Origin: Roseomonas sp. 18066
GTDB lineage: Bacteria > Pseudomonadota > Alphaproteobacteria > Acetobacterales > Acetobacteraceae
Direction of reading: 5' to 3'
NCBI RefSeq assembly: GCF_902706185.1
Contig: NZ_CACSJM010000025.1
Coordinates: 1 to 49,175 of the forward strand
Length of the DNA stretch: 49,175 nt
The position numbers were made by a program, and so were the translations under genes. Below are positions 1-6,665 of the stretch, piece by piece. A model generated the notes under the pieces. The model had not been told where the DNA came from and did no database searches. It saw nothing but the letters and a program-made list of their open reading frames with translations. How positions within the stretch are numbered: position 1 is the stretch's first letter; each line of letters opens with the position of its first letter.

Positions 1-722
1 GGCGCGGGGGCCGCGCGGCGGACCGGCGGCTCGGCGCGGTTGGCGGCCAGCGAGACGGTGGCGCGCGGCTCGGGGCGCTCCACGGGGCGTTCCGCGGGGC
101 GCTCCACCACGCGCGCCTCGGCCCGCGGCTCGATCCGCGGCGGTGGCGCCGGGGCGTGGACGACACGCGGCTCGGGGCGGGCTTCCTGGCGCGGCTCGGC
201 CCGGGGCTCGGCCCGCGGCTCGACACGGGCGACGCGCACCGGCTCGGGCCGCGATTCGGGGGCCGGCGCCGCGGCGGCGACGGCGCGCGCCGCCGGCATG
301 GCCGCGACCACGGCGGTGGGGGCGGCGACGGCAGCGCCGGCCACCACCGCGGCGACCGCGCGGCCGCCCGGCGTCGCATTGGCCACCGCCGTGTTCGGCG
401 CCGAGCCGAACAGGCTGACCGGCCCGGCGAAGGCCATCGCCTGCGGCAGCCGGCGCTCCAGATCGGCCATGCGCAGGAACTGCGCCGGCGCCATGGTCTC
501 CAGCGCCAGGTGCTGCTGCGTCACCTGGCGCAGCCGCTCCGGCTCGTTCAGCAGCGCCCATTCGGCCCGCAGCACCTGGCTGCGCTCGCGCGCCACCTCG
601 ATGCGCTTGCTCACGTCACGCAGCTCGCGGTCCAGCTGGGTCGCGACCTCCTCGGCCCGGTAGACGTGCCAGCCGACCAGGCTGAAGGCGGCGATGGCGA
701 GCACGGTCAGGGGGCGGAACAT
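1..722 (-). CDS. ftsL: Cell division protein FtsL, partial (3' end beyond the left edge)
   Basis: Assigned by position (third gene after mraZ and rsmH) and architecture: a short cytoplasmic start, one hydrophobic segment at about residues 5-19 (LTVLAIAAFSLVGWHVY), then a charged, probably coiled-coil stretch (RAEEVATQLDRELRDVSKRI...) ending near residue 75, which is the usual FtsL form. FtsL is a bitopic inner-membrane protein that works with FtsB and FtsQ to activate septal peptidoglycan synthesis. The ATG overlaps the rsmH stop by one base (TGATG), implying translational coupling. After residue 110 the protein becomes Ala-rich and then a low-complexity run of Arg-Pro-Glu-Pro-Arg repeats (RPEPV, EPRAEPR, RPEPR). 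It is still open after 240 codons, much longer than an ordinary FtsL of about 100-150 residues. ftsI would be expected beyond the edge. FtsL is poorly conserved, so the name rests mainly on synteny. Confidence 0.8.
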   Translation of the reverse strand, partial: MFRPLTVLAIAAFSLVGWHVYRAEEVATQLDRELRDVSKRIEVARERSQVLRAEWALLNEPERLRQVTQQHLALETMAPAQFLRMADLERRLPQAMAFAGPVSLFGSAPNTAVANATPGGRAVAAVVAGAAVAAPTAVVAAMPAARAVAAAAPAPESRPEPVRVARVEPRAEPRAEPRQEARPEPRVVHAPAPPPRIEPRAEARVVERPAERPVERPEPRATVSLAANRAEPPVRRAAPA

Positions 723-1702
723 CAGGCCGTCTCCAGTTTCTCAAGCGCCCGAAGCCGGGCAGAGCGGGCGCGCGGATTGACCGAGAGCTCGGCCTCCCCG
801 GGACGCTGCGCATTGTTGGTCACGAGGCGGAAGCCGGCCTGGCGCGTGGTGCCGAGCAGCGCGGAAGGGTCGTGGCGCGAGGTGCCGGGGGCGCGGCCGG
901 CGGCGTTCTGCATGAAGCGCTTGACGAGGCGGTCTTCCAGCGAATGGAAGGCCACCACCACCAGCCGCCCGCCCGGGGCGAGCAGCGCGGCGGCGGCGGC
1001 CAGGCCGCGCTCGACCTCGCCCAGCTCGTCATTGACCTTCAGCCGCAGCGCCTGGAAGGAGCGGGTGGCGCTGTCGATGCCGGAAGGGTCGCGCGGCATC
1101 ACCGAATGGATGATGGAGCGCAGCCGGCCGGTGCTCTCGATCGGCTCCGCCTTGCGGGCGGCGACGATGGCGCGGGCGATGCGGCGCGACTGCCGCTCCT
1201 CGCCCAGCTCCCAAAGGATGGTGGCGATCTCGGCTTCCGGCAGGCGGTTGACCAGGTCGGCGGCCGAAGGGCCGGCCTTCTCCATCCGCATGTCGAGCGG
1301 CCCGTCGAAGCGGAAGGAGAAGCCGCGCTCGGCCTGGTCGATCTGGAAGGAGGAGACGCCAAGGTCGAGCACCACGCCGTCGAGCTGCGTCACGCCGCGC
1401 TCGGCCAGCAGCTCGGCCATCTCGCCGAAGCGACCCTCGACCAGCTGCAGCCGCGGCGCGTAGGCGGCGGCCAGCGGGGCGCCGCGGGCGATGGCGTCGG
1501 GGTCGCGGTCGGTGGCGTAGAGGGTGCAGCCGGCCGCCTGCAGGATGGCGCGGGCATAGCCGCCGCCGCCGAAGGTGCCGTCCAGATAGGTGGCGCCGTC
1601 GCGCGGGGCCAGGGCCTGCAGCACCTCGGCCAGCATCACCGGCACATGGCCCGGATTCGGGCCGGGATCGGCGGGCAGGGCCTGGGTCATGGGGTCGGTC
1701 AT
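722..1702 (-). CDS. rsmH: 16S rRNA (cytosine1402-N4)-methyltransferase RsmH (MraW)
   Basis: The 326-residue protein is a class I SAM-dependent methyltransferase that N4-methylates C1402 in the decoding centre of 16S rRNA. Family hallmarks seen: [14 protein letters not shown] near the N terminus, the SAM-binding loop [75 protein letters not shown] and [13 protein letters not shown] near the C terminus. Length matches the family (about 310-330). The ATG at 1702 was chosen because it overlaps the mraZ stop as ATGA and because the sequence upstream is mraZ in another frame. A second Met four codons later (MTDPMTQ) is possible. It sits between mraZ and ftsL in the standard order. Confidence 0.97.
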   Translation of the reverse strand: MTDPMTQALPADPGPNPGHVPVMLAEVLQALAPRDGATYLDGTFGGGGYARAILQAAGCTLYATDRDPDAIARGAPLAAAYAPRLQLVEGRFGEMAELLAERGVTQLDGVVLDLGVSSFQIDQAERGFSFRFDGPLDMRMEKAGPSAADLVNRLPEAEIATILWELGEERQSRRIARAIVAARKAEPIESTGRLRSIIHSVMPRDPSGIDSATRSFQALRLKVNDELGEVERGLAAAAALLAPGGRLVVVAFHSLEDRLVKRFMQNAAGRAPGTSRHDPSALLGTTRQAGFRLVTNNAQRPGEAELSVNPRARSARLRALEKLETA

Positions 1703-2169
1703 TCGGCGGCGCCCGGACGGGCGGCGACACCCGGCAGGGTCAGGCCGCGCTCGCGGGCGCGGGCCCGCGCCTCGTCGGTTCGACGCTTGGCCGCGGCCGG
1801 CTCCCACAGCTGGAAGATGCGGCCTAGGCCCACGAAAGCGATCGTCTCGCCCAGCCCTGCATGGGCGATGAGCTCCTCGGGCAGCATGATCCGGCCTTCA
1901 CCATCGGGACGCATCGGCCAGGCATCGGCGAAGAGAGCCGCCGCCATGTCGTCCTGCGCGTCAGAGAAAATGTCGTAATTGTCGAGGCCGCCGCTCATCG
2001 CCTCGAAAGCCGGCAGCGGCCAGGCCTCGATGCAGGCCATGCGATGCGACGGCCGCAGCACCACTTCCTCGGTGCCCAGCCGGGTCAGCTCCGCGCGGAA
2101 GGGTGCAGGGACGGAGACCCGTCCCTTGCGATCCAGCCGATTGGTGTGAGTTCCCATGAACCGGGTCAT
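1699..2169 (-). CDS. mraZ: Transcriptional regulator MraZ
   Basis: The 156-residue protein has two MraZ/AbrB-like swapped-hairpin domains. The first begins [22 protein letters not shown]. The second carries [18 protein letters not shown] and [13 protein letters not shown]. In the known family MraZ forms a ring and represses its own operon (mraZ-rsmH-ftsL-ftsI...) by binding tandem TGGG boxes. Such boxes are visible about 140 bp upstream. The ATG at 2169 is preceded by a GGGGACAGGG purine stretch. The ATG four codons later (MGTHTN) lacks a clear ribosome site, although many family members start at that point. The stop overlaps the rsmH start. The C terminus ([13 protein letters not shown]) is a charged tail. 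Confidence 0.95.
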   Translation of the reverse strand: MTRFMGTHTNRLDRKGRVSVPAPFRAELTRLGTEEVVLRPSHRMACIEAWPLPAFEAMSGGLDNYDIFSDAQDDMAAALFADAWPMRPDGEGRIMLPEELIAHAGLGETIAFVGLGRIFQLWEPAAAKRRTDEARARARERGLTLPGVAARPGAAE

Positions 2170-2305
2170 CGAGCCGCCCTGTCCCCCTGCGGCGGTGATC
2201 AACGTCAGCGATCAGGGAAGCGGCCGGCGGGGCCCCCCGACCCCGCCAGCTCACCCGACCATCCCCTAAACCGACCTTTCGCCCCCCCGAGCTACGGATC
2301 GTTCA

Positions 2306-2340
2306 TGGGATGCCATGGGATATCATGGGTTCTCTCTGGG
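2306..2340. promoter_or_regulatory. Tandem MraZ-box array upstream of mraZ
   Basis: On the plus strand, TGGGA (2306-2310), TGGGA (2316-2320) and TGGGT (2326-2330) recur at exactly 10-bp spacing, followed by TGGG at 2337-2340 (11 bp). MraZ is known to bind TGGG-type repeats separated by 5-nt spacers, so the pattern fits autoregulation. The boxes lie on the strand opposite to mraZ coding, so the coding strand reads CCCA. They fall just downstream of the start site predicted from the candidate promoter. Binding is inferred. Confidence 0.65.
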
Positions 2341-2347
2341 CAGCAAG

Positions 2348-2376
2348 GGTAAAACCCGATGTAAGCCCAGGCTCAA
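2348..2376 (-). promoter_or_regulatory. Candidate mraZ promoter
   Basis: On the minus strand, TTGAGC (2376-2371) is followed after 17 bp by TTTACC (2353-2348). The -10 match is weak (3 of 6). Its support is positional: the start site would be near 2341, placing the MraZ boxes immediately downstream, as expected for autorepression. Confidence 0.3.
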
Positions 2377-2457
2377 AAGCTGAGAAAACAGGAATCTAGC
2401 GCGTGGAGTGCCACGACGGTGTCATCACTGCTCGGTTTGTGAGGGATTCGGGAAATT

Positions 2458-2873
<416 letters not shown>

Positions 2874-2880
2874 GGGGCGG

Positions 2881-2909
2881 CATGTGCGCTGTCACGCGGG
2901 TGGCGTCAA
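2881..2909 (-). promoter_or_regulatory. rnpB promoter
   Basis: TTGACG (2909-2904), 17-bp spacer, CACATG (2886-2881) on the minus strand. The predicted start, about 7 bp downstream near 2874, coincides with the independently deduced first base of P1 (2873). That agreement is the main support. Confidence 0.6.
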
Positions 2910-2952
2910 TGGGAAAGCATCAAGGATTTCAGGGAAGAGAAGAATTGGACGG

Positions 2953-3159
2953 TTGGGGGAAGAATGAATTCTTCCCCCAAGCCCCCATCATTCTTTTTTT
3001 GTTAACGGCGGTTGGCCGGCCAGCGCCTCGCCGGAGCCGTCGCCAGGGCATCCCGGCGGGACGTATTTTGGCGGCTGAGTGCTGCGTCCCGCGTCGAAGG
3101 CTTGGGCGCGGCAGCACTGACAGAAAGAAGAAGGGGTCCAGGGGAATTCATTCCCCTGG
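2953..3159. repeat. Palindrome-capped intergenic element, copy A
   Basis: The left end is a palindrome with 13-bp arms (TTGGGGGAAGAAT and its complement, 2953-2980, 2-nt centre), followed by GCCCCCATCATTCTTTTTTT. The right end is CAGAAAGAAGAAGGGGTC (3121-3138) running into a palindrome with 10-bp arms (CCAGGGGAAT and complement, 3138-3159). The two ends are inverted copies of each other. The inner part shares GGCATC..GGCGGGAC and GGGCGCGGCAGC..GACAGAAA with copies C and D. Together with the rnpB promoter it fills the gene-free stretch 2874-3186. The right end lies 27 bp behind the amidase stop codon. Confidence 0.85.
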
Positions 3160-3186
3160 CCTGCCCCTGTCTTCTCTGCAGGGCTC

Positions 3187-3942
3187 TTACTTCCCGACCA
3201 TCTCCGCCACCGCCGCGAGTCGCCGCAGCGTCCCCGCATCGGCGCGGCCGGTGATGGCTTCCTGGCGCCAGTGGCGCTGGAAGGCGGTCAGCACCGTGCC
3301 CAGGGCCAGGCCGTCCAACGGAAAGCCGATTCGCCCCAGCAATTGCCTCGCTTGCGCCTCGGCGTCGGCGGCGGCGGACAGGTCGCGGCCGTCCACCTCG
3401 GGCCACAGCCCGATCCCGAGGCCGGCTAGGCCCTGCCAGTCGAACAGCTCGCCCGGGTCTTCCTTGCGGTCCGGGGCGACGTCGCTGTGGCCGACCACGT
3501 TGCGCGGTGGAATCGGGTGGCGGCCGAGGATCTCCAGGCAGAGCTCGGCGACGGCGGCCATCTGCAGCGCGGGGAAGGGGCGGTAGCCCCATTCATGGCC
3601 GGGATTGACGATCTCGATGCCGATGCTGCGGGCGTTCAGCAGGCTGTGGCCGCGCCAGAAGGAGGCGCCGGCATGCCAGGCGCGGCGTTCCTCCGGCACC
3701 AGGCGCCAGACCAGCCCGTCCTCCTCCACCAGGTAGTGGCAGGAGACCGGGCGCAGCGGCGCGGGCGGGGCCGGGTCGCACAGCCGGTCGAGCGCCGCGG
3801 CGGCCGATTGCATGCCGGTATAATGCAGCACCAGCGTGTCGACCGGCGTGCCCTCGGGCCGGGCGTCGTGGTTCGGGCTGGGGCGGTCGCGGCAGGGCAG
3901 GGCGGGCAGCGCGTCGGGACGGTCGCCGGCGGCTGCCGTCAC
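3187..3942 (-). CDS. N-acetylmuramoyl-L-alanine amidase, AmpD/Amidase_2 family
   Basis: The 251-residue protein has the zinc amidase fold that cleaves the amide bond between N-acetylmuramic acid and L-alanine in peptidoglycan fragments. Visible residues: zinc ligand His40 in LVLHYTGMQS, Glu110 in SIGIEIVNPG, His152 and Asp162 in VGHSDVAPDRKEDPG (AmpD-type HSD..P.RK.DPG), with Lys160 between them. A C-terminal helical segment after residue 180 resembles a peptidoglycan-binding tail (FQRHWRQEAITGRADAGTLRRLAAV). No signal peptide is seen, so it is probably cytoplasmic like AmpD, acting in wall recycling. The GTG at 3942 overlaps the stop of the DnaJ-domain gene as GTGA, which decided the start. 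It could be either AmpD or an AmiD-like enzyme. Confidence 0.9.
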   Translation of the reverse strand: MTAAAGDRPDALPALPCRDRPSPNHDARPEGTPVDTLVLHYTGMQSAAAALDRLCDPAPPAPLRPVSCHYLVEEDGLVWRLVPEERRAWHAGASFWRGHSLLNARSIGIEIVNPGHEWGYRPFPALQMAAVAELCLEILGRHPIPPRNVVGHSDVAPDRKEDPGELFDWQGLAGLGIGLWPEVDGRDLSAAADAEAQARQLLGRIGFPLDGLALGTVLTAFQRHWRQEAITGRADAGTLRRLAAVAEMVGK

Positions 3943-4700
3943 AGCCCCCGCTCCCGCTTGATGCGGTCCCAGGCGGCGTTGATCTCGGCGACCCGGGTGG
4001 AGGCGCGGCGCATCAGCGCCTCCGGCACGCCGCGGGCGGCCAGGCTGTCGGGGTGGTGCTCGCGCATCAGCTTGCGCCAGGCCAGCCGCACCTCCTCGTC
4101 GGTCGAGCCCGGGGCGACGCCGAGCACGGCATAGGCGTCGGGGCTTGCCGGCTGCGGCGGCGGCGCGGCGCGGCCGGCGCTGGCGCGCTCGCCGCTGGCC
4201 TCGTCCAGGCGGAAGGCCTGGCGGGTCTTGGCCAGGAAGATGGCCTCGCCGCGGGTCATCGGCCCGTCGGCGCGGGCGATGTGGTGGAGGGCGGACAGCA
4301 CCTCCTCCAGCATCGGCTTGTTGTCGTTGAAGGCCTCGCCCATGCGGGCGGCGAAGGGCTCGTAGCCGCCCGAATCCTCGCGCGCCTTGTCGAACAGCAG
4401 CCCGACCTCGCGCTGGTTCTCGACCGGGATGCGGAAGGCGCGCTTGAAGGCGTCGATCTCCTCGCGCTTCACCGGGCCGTCGCACTTGGCCAGCTTGGCG
4501 GAGAGCACGATGACGCCGATCGAGAACAGCTGGTCCTTGTTGGTGATGCGCGCCAGCGCCTCGGGCCGGGCGTCGATCTCCGGCGTCTGGGTGTTGCCTT
4601 CGTCGGCGGCATGGCCGAGGGCGGCCCCCACCACGGCGCCGAAGGGCCCGCCCATGGCGAAGCCCGTCATGCCGCCCAGAATCTTGCCCCAGATGCTCAA
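3939..4700 (-). CDS. DjlA-like protein: glycine-rich membrane-insertion segment, TerB domain, C-terminal J domain
   Basis: Order of parts: a hydrophobic Gly/Ala segment (IWGKILGGMTGFAMGGPFGAVVGAALG), a TerB-like helical domain (FSIGVIVLSAKLAKCDGPVKREEIDAFKRAF and the second half MLEEVLSALHHIARADGPMTRGEAIFLAK), a Pro-rich linker, and a J domain DAYAVLGVAPGSTDEEVRLAWRKLMREHHPDSL carrying the HPD motif that stimulates DnaK ATPase. E. coli DjlA has the same plan as a membrane-anchored co-chaperone. The start is uncertain. TTG at 4700 has a GGAG five bases upstream and gives the family-like start (M)SIWGKILGG; ATGs at 4730, 4742 and 4754 lack a ribosome site. Translationally coupled to the amidase. 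Confidence 0.88.
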   Translation of the reverse strand: MSIWGKILGGMTGFAMGGPFGAVVGAALGHAADEGNTQTPEIDARPEALARITNKDQLFSIGVIVLSAKLAKCDGPVKREEIDAFKRAFRIPVENQREVGLLFDKAREDSGGYEPFAARMGEAFNDNKPMLEEVLSALHHIARADGPMTRGEAIFLAKTRQAFRLDEASGERASAGRAAPPPQPASPDAYAVLGVAPGSTDEEVRLAWRKLMREHHPDSLAARGVPEALMRRASTRVAEINAAWDRIKRERGL

Positions 4701-4944
4701 AGGCGCTCCGTCTTCCCGGCCCCGCGCCATGGCGGAAGGCATGATGTCCAGCATGGCAGATGGCGGGGTGCTTGTCGCGCGCCAGCCTCGCGGCCGGGCG
4801 ATTGATAGGCGGCGGACCCTGGCGATACAATGACCATCATGCGCGCTGCCCCCACCCTGGCCGCCACCCCGGTTCAGGCAGGCCATCCTGGCCGCCGCGC
4901 CTGACGCGACGCGGCCCGCGGCCGGCCTGCTCGACACCGCCGCG

Positions 4945-6093
4945 GTGGTCGACGGCCTGGCCTGCCGGCAGCGCCGCCTGCCCGACCATGTGCTGGATTT
5001 CTTCGCCGGCGGGCCCTGCCTGGTGGTGGTCTTCGAGGATGCCCGCGGCCCGGTGCTGAAGCCCGATCCGCTGCGCGACGTGCCCGGCGCCCGCTTCCTG
5101 CGGCGCGAGGGGCATTCGGTGCTGGCGGTGAAGACGCTGCGGCGCGACTGGTTCCGGGGCGCGGCGCTGTGGCAGGCGATGCGGGACCTGGCGGCGGCGG
5201 GGTTCTTCGCCGGCTTCGACCGGGTGGTGTTCCACGGGTCGAGCATGGGCGGCTATGGCGCGCTGGCCTTCTCGGCGCTGGCGCCGGGCGCGCTGGTGCT
5301 GGCCTATGCGCCGCAGACCACGCTGGACCGGCGGCGGGTGCCCTGGGACACGCGCTATCCGGTCGGCAGCGCCGAGGACTGGTCGGACCCGCTGAGCGAC
5401 GCGGCGGTGGCGGCCGCCGGCGCGGCGCGGGTGGCGGTGGTCTTCGATCCTTTCGAGCGCAGCGACGCGCGGCATGTGGCGCGGCTGGGCACCGCCAACT
5501 TGCTGGCGCTGCCGCTGCCCTTCTGCAGCCACCTGCCGGCCGCGGCGCTGCAGGGCTTCGGCCAGCTGCGCCCGGTCTGGCGCGGCTTCCTGGACGGCAC
5601 GCTGACCGGGCAGGGCTTCGCCCGGCTGGCGCGGGGGCGGCGGGGCCTGGCCGGGCACTGGCTGCATTTCGGCCAGAGGGCGCGCGCGCCGGCGGTGAAA
5701 TTCGCCTGCCTGGCGCGGCTGGAGGCGATCGAGCCGGCCAGCGCCGAGGCGCTGCTGCTGCGCGCGGAGGCCTCGCTGGCGGTGGGCGACGCGGTGGCGG
5801 CCGAGGCGGCGGCACGCCAGGGCCTGGCGCTGCGGCCGGATCTGCGCGAGCTGATCGACCGGCTGGTGGAAGCGCTGGAGCGGCAGGCGCGGCCGGCCGC
5901 GGCGCGCGACCTGGCGCTGGCGGCGCTGGCGCGCTTCCCGCGGCATGTGCCGCTGGTGCTGGCGGCGGCGCGGCTGCATGTCGCGCTGGGCGAGGTGGCG
6001 GCGGCGCGGGAACTGGCGCGATCCGCCTTCGCCGCGCAGCCGGGGCAGGGCCGGCTGCAGCGGTTGCTGCGCCAGCTGGAGGCGGCGTCCTAA
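4945..6093 (+). CDS. Alpha/beta-hydrolase-fold protein with C-terminal TPR-like repeats
   Basis: The N-terminal half has an alpha/beta-hydrolase core: [12 protein letters not shown] strand, and the nucleophile elbow [18 protein letters not shown] (Ser of GSSMG), then [18 protein letters not shown]. Residues from about 260 form Ala/Leu-rich helical pairs resembling TPRs ([30 protein letters not shown], repeated with variation). Proteins of this type occur in alphaproteobacteria and are sometimes carried under unrelated names; substrate unknown. The GTG at 4945 is the first usable start, but coding appears to extend upstream in the same frame ([27 protein letters not shown]) to a stop at 4831 without ATG, GTG or TTG. 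The true start may be lost through an indel. It converges on and overlaps the MarR-like gene by 4 bp. Confidence 0.75.
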   Translation: MVDGLACRQRRLPDHVLDFFAGGPCLVVVFEDARGPVLKPDPLRDVPGARFLRREGHSVLAVKTLRRDWFRGAALWQAMRDLAAAGFFAGFDRVVFHGSSMGGYGALAFSALAPGALVLAYAPQTTLDRRRVPWDTRYPVGSAEDWSDPLSDAAVAAAGAARVAVVFDPFERSDARHVARLGTANLLALPLPFCSHLPAAALQGFGQLRPVWRGFLDGTLTGQGFARLARGRRGLAGHWLHFGQRARAPAVKFACLARLEAIEPASAEALLLRAEASLAVGDAVAAEAAARQGLALRPDLRELIDRLVEALERQARPAAARDLALAALARFPRHVPLVLAAARLHVALGEVAAARELARSAFAAQPGQGRLQRLLRQLEAAS

Positions 6094-6593
6094 AGCGTCG
6101 CCGAGGTCCGCGCCGCCTGCTCGTAGAAGCCAGAGAGGCTGCGCAGCACGGCGGCCAGCTCCGACAGCTTCTGCGCCTCTGGCCCGTGGGTGGCGACGGT
6201 GCCGGCCAGCAATTCCTCGCGGATCGCGGCGTAGCGGTCGCAGAAGGCGCGGCCGGCCTCGGTGATGGCCACCACCTTCTCCTTGCCGGCGCGGCCGGCG
6301 GCGACCAGGCCCAGCTTTTCCAGCTTGCGCAGCGCATAGGTCAGCAGGTGCATGTCGTCGATGGCCAGCGCCAGCGCGATCTCCGCCTGGCGCTTCGGCC
6401 GGTCGCGGTGGCGGGTGGTGTTCAGCACCACCACCTCCAGCGCCGAAAGGCCGGGCTGGCCGGCCGCGGTTGCGCAGCCGGTCATCCAGCGGTGATAAGC
6501 CGCGCCCAGGATGTTCAGCCCATACTCCACCTCGGACAAGGCAGGGGAGGCACCGGCGGCCAGGTGGGCGGCGGAGACGAGGGGCGCGCGCAT
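6090..6593 (-). CDS. MarR-like winged-helix transcriptional regulator
   Basis: The 167-residue protein has a MarR-type plan: N-terminal dimerisation helix ([19 protein letters not shown]), then a winged helix with [54 protein letters not shown], where the recognition helix is [11 protein letters not shown] and the wing [12 protein letters not shown]. The C-terminal helix closes the dimer. It is divergent from the hydantoinase gene with a 72-bp gap containing overlapping perfect inverted repeats, so it probably represses itself and the hydantoinase in response to a small ligand. The ATG at 6593 lies only a few bases from a predicted start site, so the mRNA may be leaderless. The stop overlaps the end of the convergent hydrolase gene. 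Confidence 0.82.
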   Translation of the reverse strand: MRAPLVSAAHLAAGASPALSEVEYGLNILGAAYHRWMTGCATAAGQPGLSALEVVVLNTTRHRDRPKRQAEIALALAIDDMHLLTYALRKLEKLGLVAAGRAGKEKVVAITEAGRAFCDRYAAIREELLAGTVATHGPEAQKLSELAAVLRSLSGFYEQAARTSATL

Positions 6594-6599
6594 GGCCCC

Positions 6600-6635
6600 G
6601 ACATTGACGCTTTATCGACAAATCGTCAATGTCGA
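6600..6635. promoter_or_regulatory. Overlapping inverted repeats and face-to-face promoters between the regulator and hydantoinase genes
   Basis: GACATTGACG (6600-6609) and its perfect complement CGTCAATGTC (6624-6633) flank a 14-bp centre. A second inverted pair, TCGACA (6615-6620) and TGTCGA (6630-6635), overlaps it. Each arm contains TTGACG, with CAATGT 17 bp further on on both strands, giving symmetric divergent -35/-10 pairs. A regulator bound here would block both directions. The operator role is inferred. Confidence 0.6.
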
Positions 6636-6665
6636 TCGGCAACGGTTGCGAAGGGTCGAGGGATC

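Noticed and set aside
3500..4830. Fusion of the amidase with a 290-residue N-terminal region in one frame to 4830
   Set aside because: The upstream part is an out-of-frame shadow of the TerB/J-domain gene; the GTG at 3942 overlapping that gene's stop is the sensible start.
4837..6642. A 601-codon open frame on the minus strand across the hydrolase gene
   Set aside because: Arg/Gln/Pro-rich composition with no domains; it is antisense shadow from GC-rich third codon positions of the hydrolase gene.
5169..6665. Upstream in-frame extension of the hydantoinase by about 500 codons
   Set aside because: Gly/Ala-only sequence overlapping the hydrolase and the regulator; the family start and ribosome site are at 6666.
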